Made by a program: the position numbers and the translations under genes. From an uncultured Lachnospiraceae bacterium (GTDB lineage: Bacteria > Bacillota > Clostridia > Lachnospirales > Lachnospiraceae), in the NCBI GenBank assembly GCA_910578085.1, contig CAJTPM010000008.1, positions 44,698-108,697 on the forward strand: a DNA stretch of 64,000 nucleotides, read 5' to 3'. Positions 34,042 to 43,512 of the stretch are shown here, one piece after another; the stretch's first letter is position 1, and every line of letters starts with the position of its first letter. Below the pieces are notes generated by a model. That model saw only the letters and a list, made by a program, of their open reading frames with translations, was not told where the DNA came from and ran no database searches.

Positions 34042-34935
34042 ATGAATGACAGCTACACCGGTTTTGCGGAAGTGTATGACGAACTGATGGACAATGTGCC
34101 CTATGAGGAATGGGCGGCGTTTGTAGTATCTGTATTGAAAGAGTACGGTGTGGGCGGCGTTGTCCCGGAAGATACGGGCGAACTGGCAAAAAATCTTGCG
34201 ACAGAGCGGAATACGGTGCTGGATTTAGGCTGCGGTACGGGGACATTGACGGAACTGCTCGCCCGGGCCGGTTTTGATATGATCGGCGTGGACAATTCTG
34301 AGGAAATGTTGGAGATTGCCATACAGAAACGGGAAAGAAGCGGCAGTGATATCCTGTATCTGCTGCAGGATATGCGGGAGTTTGAGCTGTACGGCACGGT
34401 GGGCGCCGTCTGCAGTGTCTGCGACAGTCTCAATTATATTCTGGAAGACGAAGATATGGTAAAGGTTTTTTCGCTGGTGAACAATTATCTGTATCCCGGC
34501 GGAATTTTTGTATTTGATTTTAATACGGTCTACAAGTATGAGCAGGTGATCGGGGACGCTACGATCGCGGAGAACAGAGAGGACTGCAGCTTTATCTGGG
34601 AGAACTACTATGATGCGGAGAAACGGATCAATGAGTATGATCTGACGATTTTTGTGAGGGAGTTCTCTGAGGATGGGAACAGACAGTCTGAGAAGAGGAA
34701 GGATGAGGAAGAATCACATGCACCGGGCGGAGACTGCGGCGAAATGTTTAAACGCTTTACGGAGACGCATTACCAGCGCGGCTATACGCTTGATGAGATG
34801 AAAGGGTTTCTGGAGGCGGCCGGCCTGCTGTTCGTAAAGGCGCTTGATGTGGATAACCGCGGCGGGGTGAGACCGGAAAGCGAGCGGATCTATGTGATCG
34901 CGAAGGAAAGCGGGAAAACAGAAGAAAGGAAGTAG
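34042..34935 (+). CDS. SAM-dependent methyltransferase
   Basis: A 297-residue class I methyltransferase. The N-terminal YTGFAEVYDELMDNVPYEEW is typical of Methyltransf_25-type enzymes of Firmicutes, VLDLGCGTGTLTELLA is SAM motif I, MIGVDNSEEML motif II, and VGAVCSVCDSLNYI motif IV. A charged, low-complexity insertion (residues ~215-235) precedes the last strand pair. The substrate is not known; homologues are usually annotated only as methyltransferases. It lies three to thirty bases before the DUF1703 ATPase gene. Confidence 0.88.
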   Translation: MNDSYTGFAEVYDELMDNVPYEEWAAFVVSVLKEYGVGGVVPEDTGELAKNLATERNTVLDLGCGTGTLTELLARAGFDMIGVDNSEEMLEIAIQKRERSGSDILYLLQDMREFELYGTVGAVCSVCDSLNYILEDEDMVKVFSLVNNYLYPGGIFVFDFNTVYKYEQVIGDATIAENREDCSFIWENYYDAEKRINEYDLTIFVREFSEDGNRQSEKRKDEEESHAPGGDCGEMFKRFTETHYQRGYTLDEMKGFLEAAGLLFVKALDVDNRGGVRPESERIYVIAKESGKTEERK

Positions 34936-34967
34936 CGGTGAAGCCGGTATCGGTAGGGGGGATTTCC

Positions 34968-36551
34968 ATGGCAACTTATTTAAATCCGGGGAATAGGGGA
35001 TTTGAGAAAATTTTACAGTCGGAATATGTGGATAAAACGGGGATGATTACATTGATCAATAAAACCATAGGGACAATGCAAATGCTGACCTGCATCAGCA
35101 GGCCGAGGCGTTTCGGAAAGTCCTATGCGGCAAAGATGCTGTGTGCGTATTATGACTGTTCCTGTGATTCCCATGGGCTTTTTGATGGCAGGAAGGTTGC
35201 GCGGACAGAGGGGTATCTGACGCACCTGAACCGGTATCATGTGATCAGTCTTGATATTACCGGCTTTATTTCCGAGGCAAAGAGGCAGGGGATGCCGATG
35301 GCGGGTGTGCCTGGGAAAATCGTGGAGGCCATCCATCGTGAGCTGAAGGATGCGTTTCCGAAAGCAGCCCTCGGGGAAAGTCTCATGGAGGATATGATCC
35401 ATTGTGTGGAGGAAACTGGCAGGGAATTTGTATTTATCATTGATGAGTGGGACGCCCTGATCCGGGAGGCGAAGGGGGATACAGAGATTCAGTCGGCGTA
35501 TTTAAACCTGCTCAGGGGATGGTTTAAAAACAGTAACTTCACGCCGAAAGTCGTGGCGGCGGCTTATATGACGGGAATCCTGCCTATCAAGAAGGATGGT
35601 TCCCAGTCGGCCATTTCGGATTTTAAGGAGTATACTATTTTAGATCCCGGCAGATTTGTGGAATTCACAGGGTTTACGGAAAGCGAAGTCCGGTTTTTGT
35701 GTGGAAAATACGGGATGGACTTTGAAGAGATCAGGCAGTGGTATGACGGATACGATTTTCCCGGATACGGAGCCATTTATAATCCCTATTCCGTGATGTG
35801 CGCAATGCAGGAGCACAAGTGCCGCTCCTACTGGCGGAAGACTTCAGCGGCGGAATCTCTGATGACCTATATCAACATGGATTTCGAAGGTCTGCAGGAG
35901 ATTGTCTCCAGGCTGATTTCCGGGGAAGAAATCGAGGTGAGGACTGACAGGTTTGCAAATGACTTTGAGACATTTCGGAGTCGTGATGATGTGCTGACAC
36001 TTCTGATACACCTGGGATACCTTACCTGGAATGAGGAGGAGAGGGTGGCGCATGTCCCGAATGAAGAGGTAAGGGCAGAGTTTGAGCAGATTCTCGAAGG
36101 TACGGGGGTAAACAGAAAATGGATGGAACTGCTTGGCCGATCCGAAAAGCTTTTGGAAGATACCATAGCGGGCAATGGGGAGGCAGTCTGCAGAGCCATA
36201 GAGGAGATACGCGAAACGCAGTACGCGCCGACATTTTACAATAATGAACAGGCACTGCGGTATGTCATTAAGTTTGCCTATATCGCCGCCCTGGACCGCT
36301 ATCTGAAAGTGGAGGAGCTGCCGTCAGGGAAAGGGATTGCGGATGTGGTATATCTGCCGAAACGGAAATCTCTGCTTCCGGCATTAGTGATTGAACTGAA
36401 ATGGAACCAGTCGTCGGGGGGAGCGGTCCGACAGATTGAAGAAAAAAATTATCCTGCGGTATTGAGGGATTATGACGGCGGGATCGTGATGGTGGGGATC
36501 AATTATGATGCAAAAGAAAAAACGCACAGCTGCGAGATCAAAAAGGTATGA
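34968..36551 (+). CDS. AAA-ATPase-like/DUF1703 nuclease-type protein
   Basis: A 527-residue protein of the AAA-ATPase_like plus PD-(D/E)XK (DUF1703) family that is abundant in gut Clostridia and Bacteroidetes. The N-terminus reads MATYLNPGNRGFEKI and YVDKTGMI; SRPRRFGKSYAAKML is the degenerate Walker A and FVFIIDEWDAL the Walker B. The C-terminal segment GIADVVYLPKRKSLLPALVIELKWN carries the D...ExK nuclease motif (shown here as GIADVVYLP and VIELKWN). Function is not established; mobile-element or defence roles have been suggested. ATG 34968 follows a G-run; GTG 34938 is an alternative. The stop overlaps upstream bases of the Hsp33 gene. Confidence 0.85.
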   Translation: MATYLNPGNRGFEKILQSEYVDKTGMITLINKTIGTMQMLTCISRPRRFGKSYAAKMLCAYYDCSCDSHGLFDGRKVARTEGYLTHLNRYHVISLDITGFISEAKRQGMPMAGVPGKIVEAIHRELKDAFPKAALGESLMEDMIHCVEETGREFVFIIDEWDALIREAKGDTEIQSAYLNLLRGWFKNSNFTPKVVAAAYMTGILPIKKDGSQSAISDFKEYTILDPGRFVEFTGFTESEVRFLCGKYGMDFEEIRQWYDGYDFPGYGAIYNPYSVMCAMQEHKCRSYWRKTSAAESLMTYINMDFEGLQEIVSRLISGEEIEVRTDRFANDFETFRSRDDVLTLLIHLGYLTWNEEERVAHVPNEEVRAEFEQILEGTGVNRKWMELLGRSEKLLEDTIAGNGEAVCRAIEEIRETQYAPTFYNNEQALRYVIKFAYIAALDRYLKVEELPSGKGIADVVYLPKRKSLLPALVIELKWNQSSGGAVRQIEEKNYPAVLRDYDGGIVMVGINYDAKEKTHSCEIKKV

Positions 36552-36589
36552 ATTCAGGGAAGGTTCCATACAGGAATGAGGGGACAACG

Positions 36590-37597
36590 ATGAACGACTA
36601 TATGGTACGAGGAACGGCGGCAAATGCACAGCTTCGAATATTTGCAGCCACAACAAGACAGACCGTGGAGGCGGCCAGAGCAGCCCACAATACAAGTCCG
36701 GTGATGACGGCGGCGCTGGGCAGGCTTCTGACGGCGGGCGCGATGATGGGCAGCATGATGAAGGGGGAGAGGGATATCCTGACGCTGCAGATCCGCGGGG
36801 AAGGCCCGGGGAGAGGGTTAACTGTGACGGCGGATTCCGGTGGAAATGTCAAAGGGTATGCGCTGGTGCCCCAGGTGATTCTGCCCGCCAGCGAGAAGGG
36901 AAAGCTGGATGTGGGCGGCGCCCTGATGGGCAGGGAGCATTTTAGAATTTCCGGCGGCGAGTCGGTGAGTGGAGCGGAAGCGGGAACCGCGGAGAAAGGA
37001 ACGGATAAGGCGCCGGAAACCACAGAGATATCCGCTGATGAACAGGCGGCGCCTGTGGGCGGTGTTTTCAGCGTGATCAAAGATCTCGGTATGAAAGAGC
37101 CCTATTGCGGGCAGACTGCATTACAGACAGGGGAGATCGCGGAGGATCTGACCTATTACTTTGCGGTTTCGGAGCAGACGCCTTCCTCTGTGGGCCTTGG
37201 CGTTCTGATGGAAAAGAACAATACGGTAAAGCAGGCCGGCGGTTTTATCATACAGCTGATGCCTTTTGCAGAGGATGCGGTCATCGAAAAGCTGGAGCAG
37301 AATTTACAGCGAATCAAACCGGTGACCACGATGTTGGAGGATGGAATGACGCCGGAAGGGATTTTGGAGACGGTGTTAGCGGGCATGGACATCGAGTGGA
37401 CGGACAGGCTGCCGGTGCAGTTTTTCTGTAACTGTGACAAGGACCGGGTGGAGAAGGCGCTTGTCAGTATCGGGGAGAAGGAGCTGAAGGATATGATTGC
37501 GGAAGGCAAACCGATCGAGGTGAAATGCCATTTCTGCAACAGGGCATACCGTTTTACCGTGGCAGATATGGAAAGACTGTTAGAACGGGCGAAATAA
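36590..37597 (+). CDS. hslO: Hsp33 redox-regulated chaperone with extra insertion
   Basis: A 335-residue Hsp33, a holdase chaperone activated by oxidative stress through its C-terminal zinc switch. The four zinc cysteines are present as FFCNCDKDR and VKCHFCNRAY. The N-terminal core (ATTRQTVEAARAAHNTSP, GEGPGRGLTV) is normal. An acidic, Gly/Ala/Glu-rich stretch of about 30-40 residues is inserted between GREHFRISGGE and GGVFSVIKDLG, where most homologues continue directly; this makes it longer than the usual ~290 residues. ATG 36590 has GAGGGG upstream. Confidence 0.93.
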   Translation: MNDYMVRGTAANAQLRIFAATTRQTVEAARAAHNTSPVMTAALGRLLTAGAMMGSMMKGERDILTLQIRGEGPGRGLTVTADSGGNVKGYALVPQVILPASEKGKLDVGGALMGREHFRISGGESVSGAEAGTAEKGTDKAPETTEISADEQAAPVGGVFSVIKDLGMKEPYCGQTALQTGEIAEDLTYYFAVSEQTPSSVGLGVLMEKNNTVKQAGGFIIQLMPFAEDAVIEKLEQNLQRIKPVTTMLEDGMTPEGILETVLAGMDIEWTDRLPVQFFCNCDKDRVEKALVSIGEKELKDMIAEGKPIEVKCHFCNRAYRFTVADMERLLERAK

Positions 37598-37650
37598 ACA
37601 CAAAAGCCGGCGGATACTTTAGGGTGCACTGGAAAGCGGAAGGAGAATTT

Positions 37651-39564
37651 ATGCGGCACGGTTTTATCAGGGTGGCGGCGCTTACGCCGAAAATCAAGGT
37701 GGCGGATCCGGTATACAATGCGGAGAGGATCTGTGAGAAGTTAGGGGAGGCTTACGAAAAAGGGGCGAAGATCATAGTATTCCCGGAGCTTTGCATCACG
37801 GGCTACACCTGTGAAGACCTGTTTTTACAGGATCTCTTATTAAAGGAAGCGATCCGGGCATTAAAAAGGATCGCGGCAGAGACAAAAGGGCAGGACAGTC
37901 TTGTCTTTGTGGGCTTGCCGGTGGAGCACAGACAGAAACTGTACAATGTGGCGGCGGTGCTGCGGGACGGGAAAGTGCTGGGGATGATTCCGAAGACTTA
38001 TATTCCGAGTTATGGGGAATTTTATGAGACGAGACATTTTGCGCCGGGAAACGGGGAAGTGGAGGAGCATCTGCTGGACGGGGAAGTAATTCCCTTTGGT
38101 ACAAAGCTGCTTTTTGCCTGCGGGGAGATCCCGGAGCTTGTGGTGGGCTGTGAGATCTGCGAGGATATGTGGGCCGTAGAGACGCCCGGCACAGCCCATG
38201 CGCTGGCGGGAGCGACTGTACTGGTCAATCTGTCGGCTTCCAATGAGACCGTGACAAAGGACGAGTACCGGAAGATGTTGATCGAATCGGGCAGTGCCAG
38301 GTTAGTCTGCGGCTACGTCTATGCCAGTGCCGGGGAGGGGGAGTCCACCCAGGATGTTGTTTTCTCGAGCCATAATATGATCGCGGAAAACGGTACTGTT
38401 CTGGCGGAGGCGGCGCGGTTTTCGGGAGATTCCGTCTATGGGGAGCTGGATGTTTTCAGGCTATGTACGGAGAGACGGCGGCTTAATACATTCCGAACCG
38501 GACGGGAAGGCTATCGGGTGGTTCCATTTTCCCTGAAACAGGAGGAGACGAGACTTTCCAGGAAGTTTGATAAAGCGCCTTTTGTGCCCACCGAGGAACT
38601 GACCAGGAAAAGGCGGTGCGATGATATTTTGAAGATCCAGTGTTACGGGGTGAAAAAACGCCTGGAGCACACCGGCGCAAAGACGGCGGTGGTGGGCGTT
38701 TCCGGAGGGTTGGATTCCACGCTGGCACTTCTTGTGACGGCGAAATGTTTTGAGATTTCCGGGAAAGATAAAAGCGGTATCCTGGCGGTGACGATGCCCT
38801 GTTTTGGCACGACGGACAGGACGTATCAGAATGCCTGCAGACTGGTTAAGGCGCTTGGGGCGACGTTTCTGGAGGTGGATATAAAGGCCTCTGTGACCAG
38901 GCATTTTCAGGATATCGGCCAGGATATGGAGAAGCACGATGTGACCTATGAGAACGGACAGGCCAGGGAGCGGACGCAGGTACTGATGGATCTGGCGAAC
39001 AAAAGAGGCGGTCTTGTGATCGGGACCGGGGATATGTCGGAGTTAGCCCTGGGCTGGGCTACCTACAACGGGGATCATATGTCGATGTACGGCGTCAACG
39101 CCGGTGTGCCGAAAACGTTAGTGCGTCATCTGGTACAGTATTATGCGGATACCTGCGATAAAGAGGAGCTGCGGGCAGTACTGACGGATGTTCTGGATAC
39201 GCCGGTGTCGCCGGAACTGCTGCCGCCGGTGGAGGGGAAGATCGCTCAGAAGACCGAGGATCTGGTGGGTCCCTATGAACTGCATGATTTCTTTCTGTAT
39301 TATGCGCTGCGGGCAGGTTTTTCTCCATCGAAGGTCTACAGAATTGCCAGGGAGACTTTCGGCAGCGACTATGCCTACGAAGAGATATTGAAATGGCTGA
39401 AAACCTTTTACCGCAGATTTTTCTCCCAGCAGTTCAAGCGTTCCTGTCTGCCGGACGGCCCCAAGGTGGGCAGTGTGGCTCTCTCACCCAGAGGGGATCT
39501 GCGGATGCCATCGGATGCCTGTGCAGCGGTCTGGATGAAGGAGTTAGAAGAGCTGAGAGGATAG
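37651..39564 (+). CDS. nadE: Glutamine-dependent NAD+ synthetase
   Basis: A 637-residue two-domain enzyme for the last step of NAD synthesis, amidating nicotinate adenine dinucleotide with glutamine-derived ammonia. Residues 1-275 are a nitrilase-type glutaminase with the catalytic triad in VFPELCITGY (Glu), a Lys in MIPKTYIP and the Cys of VGCEICEDMW. Residues ~310-637 are the ATP-pyrophosphatase synthetase with SGGLDSTLAL, GTGDMSELALGW and FKRSCLPDGPKVG. Length matches the long bacterial form. ATG 37651 has GGAAGGAGA upstream. Confidence 0.96.
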   Translation: MRHGFIRVAALTPKIKVADPVYNAERICEKLGEAYEKGAKIIVFPELCITGYTCEDLFLQDLLLKEAIRALKRIAAETKGQDSLVFVGLPVEHRQKLYNVAAVLRDGKVLGMIPKTYIPSYGEFYETRHFAPGNGEVEEHLLDGEVIPFGTKLLFACGEIPELVVGCEICEDMWAVETPGTAHALAGATVLVNLSASNETVTKDEYRKMLIESGSARLVCGYVYASAGEGESTQDVVFSSHNMIAENGTVLAEAARFSGDSVYGELDVFRLCTERRRLNTFRTGREGYRVVPFSLKQEETRLSRKFDKAPFVPTEELTRKRRCDDILKIQCYGVKKRLEHTGAKTAVVGVSGGLDSTLALLVTAKCFEISGKDKSGILAVTMPCFGTTDRTYQNACRLVKALGATFLEVDIKASVTRHFQDIGQDMEKHDVTYENGQARERTQVLMDLANKRGGLVIGTGDMSELALGWATYNGDHMSMYGVNAGVPKTLVRHLVQYYADTCDKEELRAVLTDVLDTPVSPELLPPVEGKIAQKTEDLVGPYELHDFFLYYALRAGFSPSKVYRIARETFGSDYAYEEILKWLKTFYRRFFSQQFKRSCLPDGPKVGSVALSPRGDLRMPSDACAAVWMKELEELRG

Positions 39565-39586
39565 TAGAACAGACTGCGGAAATGCG

Positions 39587-39636
39587 GACAGGAATATCCG
39601 TTCCATGCCTTCCGGCGCGGAAAGGATATTCCTGTC
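39587..39636. repeat. Long inverted repeat between convergent genes
   Basis: GACAGGAATATCC and GGATATTCCTGTC are perfect 13-bp arms, with an inner TTCC/GGAA pair making the stem longer. It lies between the converging nadE gene and the minus-strand membrane protein gene. Neither side has a clear T-run, but a strong hairpin at a convergent junction is still a plausible bidirectional terminator or mRNA end protector. Confidence 0.6.
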
Positions 39637-39657
39637 ATGCACACGAAAGCTATGCTT

Positions 39658-40134
39658 TTATGGCGCCTGAATTTTGGCTAACGTATCTCCGATAACTTCC
39701 AACAGCAGTTCGGAAGTGTAGGCCGCCTCATCCGCATAGGTAATATTTTCCAGAGACTGATTTTCACAGATCTGTTCGGAAATCGCGTTGAAGGACGGCT
39801 CAAGCAGCGGATACATTGTGGAGATATTATCGCTTAACGGCAGAAGCGTCAGGGAGACGATCTGTGTTTCATCCACGGTTAGGTTGATTTCCACTGTCTC
39901 ATTATCAAGATAGAGAGCGCTTCGGTAGGCGCCGGGCTGATAGATCGGCGTCTGCTCTCCGTCCGGCGACTCCGTCTCTGTCTTTGGCGGTTCCGGCGTC
40001 TCTTCCGGGGTTTCCTTATCCGAGCGGAACATAATGAAAAGCAGTATGACAAAAAGGATACCCAGAATCACAAAGATTCCTGTATAAATCAATTCTTTCA
40101 GGTGTAAAACAACAATTTTTGTTTTGGAACTCAT
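39658..40134 (-). CDS. Membrane-anchored protein with FMN-binding-like domain
   Basis: The only confident minus-strand gene. The 158-residue protein has an N-terminal membrane helix (GIFVILGILFVILLFIMF, residues ~17-34), a Pro/Glu/Thr-rich linker (ETPEETPEPPKTETESPDGE) and an extracytoplasmic domain with YQPGAYRSALYLDNE and repeated strand patterns, resembling FMN-binding-like or DUF domains that ride on cell-envelope anchors. Start Met is chosen at 40134, after GGGAGA on the minus strand; an earlier in-frame Met at 40173 is possible. It diverges from the large LysM protein, 59 bases apart. Confidence 0.7.
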   Translation of the reverse strand: MSSKTKIVVLHLKELIYTGIFVILGILFVILLFIMFRSDKETPEETPEPPKTETESPDGEQTPIYQPGAYRSALYLDNETVEINLTVDETQIVSLTLLPLSDNISTMYPLLEPSFNAISEQICENQSLENITYADEAAYTSELLLEVIGDTLAKIQAP

Positions 40135-40193
40135 AGGCTCTCCCGGGGTAAAAACCGTTACTTTGTATATCATATTAGAGGTGGGACGGATTT

Positions 40194-43100
40194 ATGACAG
40201 GCAGGAGGCGGAGAGCCCGGGAAAAGCGTAAAAAAGTTTTGCGTGCCGTTGGTATGGCAGATTTGGAGATACATATGGAGAGGTTTTCTTTGAAGAGAAC
40301 AAAACAGAGCGAGCTGGCGGCGGAGGTTTCTGGTGGCTGTAAGGCAGTGAATGTCTTTATCACTGTGATAAAGCTGATGGCAGCAGTTATCTATATGATA
40401 CTTTCTCTGTTTTTGATTGATTACGGCTATGAAGACTATCTGATGAACAGAGGGGGGATCGTGCCGGCGGGCTGTCTTCTTGCCTTGTTTATTTTGCAGT
40501 TTCTTATGGGGGAGACAGTCTTACCTGTGTATGGGGCTATCAGATGGAAGGGGTTTGCTTTTGAGGCGGGCAGCTGGATGCTCAGCTTCTTTGTGGTATT
40601 TTTATGTTCTGTGGACATTCACTTTTTTGTGGAAAGTATGGACTTTGAAACGAACATGCCAGGCTATATTGTGACGGCAGCTGTTTTGATGATGGTTGTA
40701 GCTATGCTGATGGAGCTGTCGCTTTATCCCTATTCTTTTTTTTCCGGATATGGTAAGAAGAGAGTTTCCTCTTTTCTTATTCCGGCAGTGGGGATGACTT
40801 TATGGGCCCTCTTAGTGCCGGTGATCTGCAGGAATCTGGACATGGGCGGACCGTTGCCTTTGGCGGGGGTGCTTTTGCCCGCTGTTTCTTTTCTGGCAGG
40901 GTTTCTGCGTTATCTGACGGTAAGAGGCGGAAACAGAAAGGGGAAAACAGGAAAAAGGCGAAGGCGGCTGAAAGAGGCGGCTGTGGCGCTTCCGGCAGGG
41001 GTGATCCTGATCGGGCTTAAATGGTCGGGTATGGAAGAACTGCCTGAGATTATGCCGAGACAGGATGAGAACGGGTATTATCTGCTGTGTACCAGAGAAA
41101 GCTTTGAGTGGTTTATCCATCGGATCAACCTGAAAAATGAGGAGCATAATGTCAATGCCAGGCTGACAGCGGATATTGTGCTCAATGACACTGAAAACTG
41201 GGAACACTGGGAGGAGGAACCGCCGGAAAATGCGTACAGGTGTATGGTGTATTACAGCGGACATTTTGACGGGGACGGTTATGCTCTGGAAGGATATTAT
41301 TCGGAGTGGGAAATGCCGGTTTTTAATATTTTGGAAGAACAGGCGCTGGTGACAGATCTGAAAATCAGAAACTCTCTGTTTCGGAGTACTTATGAGACGA
41401 ATCGTTACGATGATGACGGGGAGATCAATATGGTTCCCGCCTCTGCTTTGTGCTATGCGAGTTATGGGCGGATAGAGAGCTGTGATGTGGAGGCGGCGGT
41501 TTATGGCGACTGGGGTGCCGGCGGAATTGCATCGATAAACCGTGGCGAGATGGGGGACTGCAGATTTTCAGGGGAAGTGAGAGCCGGAAGGTGGTACTGC
41601 GCGGACAGGGGAGATGACCGATGGGCGATCGCGACGGTCAGTGCCGGTGGGATCTGTAAAACCAACGAGGGAACAATCCGAAACTGTGTGAATGAAGGGA
41701 ATGTCCTGTGCGATGCGATTACGGATACTTATCCTGTAGATTACGCCGTCGGCGGAATTGCCGGGAAGGTGAGTAATGTGGGAAGGCTGGAAAACTGCGG
41801 GAATGTGGGAAGCATTCGGGGACCACAGCTTTCCGGTGGGATTGCCGGCGCAAGCAGAGGAGAGATTTATCGGTGTGTCAACACCGGGGAAGTGCTCGTA
41901 GAGCAGGCAAAGCTGGACTATACGGTATCCCTGATCACGGCGGGGATCTGCGCCTCCAACGGCGGACTGGTGGATTCCTGCTGGAATACGGGGGAAGTGC
42001 TGGTTCATCAGGAGTTTTTAAGCTTTTATGCGCCGGTGTATGGGATCGCCTGTAATCTGGTGAATCCGGAAAGAGGGCAGACGAAAAACTGTTACTATCT
42101 TGCAAACCGGGCGAAGCAGGATTACCGTCAGTTCGGAGTGTACAAGCTGTCTGAGACGGAGATGGCGGAGGTGGAGAAATATGTGGCGGCAGGAGAGAGT
42201 GCCGGAGACAGGAAAGAGAAAGCATTGGGGCAGGACGCGGCAGCAGGAGGTAATGAGGCGACAGGAGAGAATGCAGAGGCAGGAGATATTGCGGCGGCTA
42301 AGCAGGAAGCGGGAAAAGGGAATGACGGTATAGCTGACAGATATGTCATATCAGATGTGGATTCCTGGGAACTTTTCACAGCCATTCCGGATTTTCCGGG
42401 AACGGATGAGGATGATTACATCCATCTGCATATGGGGCCGAAGCAGGATACGGCATATGAGGTGCAGCCGGGGGATACATTATGGAAGATTGCGGAGAAC
42501 TTTTACGGGGACGGGATGTACTATGATAAGCTGATATGCCCGGAGGATCTGACAGGCGGTTTTGCTGACAGTGATCTGCTATATCCGGGAGAGAAGATTC
42601 AGGTTCCCGGTCTGGATTATTATCTGCTCTGTGCAAATGACGAGGAGGGTTTCGACTGGGCTTTCTGTCAGGATGCTTCCGGGGAAAAGTGTCCAACCAG
42701 ATATTTTATGGCAAAGCCGGAGGACTGGTACTACGGAAACATGAATTTTGTGGCAAACTGGGGATTGGATGTGCTCTGGCCGAAGAATAAGGAGGCGGGA
42801 CAGGCTGCCGCTGCGGGAGATATACGGATCCTGTATTATCTGGACGGCAATCCGGAGGGAGATTTTCTGGCGGATGAATGGGAGAGTGCAAAAGAGAAGA
42901 TCGCGGAGAGTGCCGGGATCTACTGTGGACAGGGCATAGAAAATCTGCACTTTTACAGGTACGGGCTGGATAATGGGGAATCTCTCTATGGATATTCATT
43001 TCGCCTGTATCCGGATCAGTGTCCCTATGAGAGCAAACTGCGGGAGGATGAAACTGCGCAGGTTTTCCTGCAGGCGGGGCCTCTGAACTGTGCGGTATTC

Positions 43101-43364
43101 TGGCGGATGCGGGAGGGACTTGTGGCAGAATTTATCGGGATCGAGCCTGCGGCGGCGGATATGGATGTTCTGGCGAGGACACGGTATCTGGCGGCCAGAG
43201 TTGTGGACGGCCCGGCTATTGAGAAAACAGATTATACAGGGGAAGAATTTTACGGCAGGGAGGACTGGGCATATACAAAACTTCACAATCCTTTTGCGGT
43301 TGCTCTGGAATACAGCCCGGATATGGAGTGCAGTGATTATATGCTGTTTACCGGGGCACAGTGA
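40194..43364 (+). CDS. Large membrane protein with GLUG-type repeats and LysM domain
   Basis: A 1056-residue protein. The first ~260 residues hold four to six membrane helices (VFITVIKLMAAVIYMILSLF, and similar stretches near 85-105, 120-145, 160-185 and 200-220), with a basic stretch (RKGKTGKRRRRLKE) before the outside part. Residues ~390-620 have GLUG-like/beta-helix repeats (GGIASINRGEM, GGICKTNEGTI, GGIAGKVSN, GGIAGASRGEI), and after an Ala/Glu-rich linker a LysM domain (VQPGDTLWKIAENFYGD, residues ~760-805) that should bind peptidoglycan. The C-terminal 250 residues are unrecognised. It probably acts at the cell wall. ATG 40194 has GAGGTGGGA upstream. Confidence 0.75.
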   Translation: MTGRRRRAREKRKKVLRAVGMADLEIHMERFSLKRTKQSELAAEVSGGCKAVNVFITVIKLMAAVIYMILSLFLIDYGYEDYLMNRGGIVPAGCLLALFILQFLMGETVLPVYGAIRWKGFAFEAGSWMLSFFVVFLCSVDIHFFVESMDFETNMPGYIVTAAVLMMVVAMLMELSLYPYSFFSGYGKKRVSSFLIPAVGMTLWALLVPVICRNLDMGGPLPLAGVLLPAVSFLAGFLRYLTVRGGNRKGKTGKRRRRLKEAAVALPAGVILIGLKWSGMEELPEIMPRQDENGYYLLCTRESFEWFIHRINLKNEEHNVNARLTADIVLNDTENWEHWEEEPPENAYRCMVYYSGHFDGDGYALEGYYSEWEMPVFNILEEQALVTDLKIRNSLFRSTYETNRYDDDGEINMVPASALCYASYGRIESCDVEAAVYGDWGAGGIASINRGEMGDCRFSGEVRAGRWYCADRGDDRWAIATVSAGGICKTNEGTIRNCVNEGNVLCDAITDTYPVDYAVGGIAGKVSNVGRLENCGNVGSIRGPQLSGGIAGASRGEIYRCVNTGEVLVEQAKLDYTVSLITAGICASNGGLVDSCWNTGEVLVHQEFLSFYAPVYGIACNLVNPERGQTKNCYYLANRAKQDYRQFGVYKLSETEMAEVEKYVAAGESAGDRKEKALGQDAAAGGNEATGENAEAGDIAAAKQEAGKGNDGIADRYVISDVDSWELFTAIPDFPGTDEDDYIHLHMGPKQDTAYEVQPGDTLWKIAENFYGDGMYYDKLICPEDLTGGFADSDLLYPGEKIQVPGLDYYLLCANDEEGFDWAFCQDASGEKCPTRYFMAKPEDWYYGNMNFVANWGLDVLWPKNKEAGQAAAAGDIRILYYLDGNPEGDFLADEWESAKEKIAESAGIYCGQGIENLHFYRYGLDNGESLYGYSFRLYPDQCPYESKLREDETAQVFLQAGPLNCAVFWRMREGLVAEFIGIEPAAADMDVLARTRYLAARVVDGPAIEKTDYTGEEFYGREDWAYTKLHNPFAVALEYSPDMECSDYMLFTGAQ

Positions 43365-43429
43365 CGTGCGGACAGGGAACCTTTGAAGTGAAAAACAGGA
43401 AAGCCCGTAAAAATTGTAAGGCTTCGGGA

Positions 43430-43458
43430 TTGACAAATTTTCACAGGTCGGGTATTAT
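43430..43458 (+). promoter_or_regulatory. Sigma-A promoter for glnA
   Basis: Perfect TTGACA at 43430-43435, a 17-base spacer and TATTAT at 43453-43458. Transcription should start near 43465, leaving a ~100-base leader with two hairpins before glnA. Confidence 0.85.
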
Positions 43459-43472
43459 TTTGAAAAGACAAA

Positions 43473-43508
43473 GGCGTTCTTATACTGAGGGGTAAGAACG
43501 CCCTTTTT
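43473..43508 (+). terminator. Leader hairpin with T-run before glnA (terminator or attenuator)
   Basis: GGCGTTCTTA pairs perfectly with TAAGAACGCC around a 10-base loop containing ACTGAG, followed by CCTTTTT. Because it begins only about eight bases after the predicted transcription start, it can act as an attenuator for glnA as well as a terminator for the upstream gene. A second hairpin follows directly. Confidence 0.8.
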
Positions 43509-43512
43509 AGAT

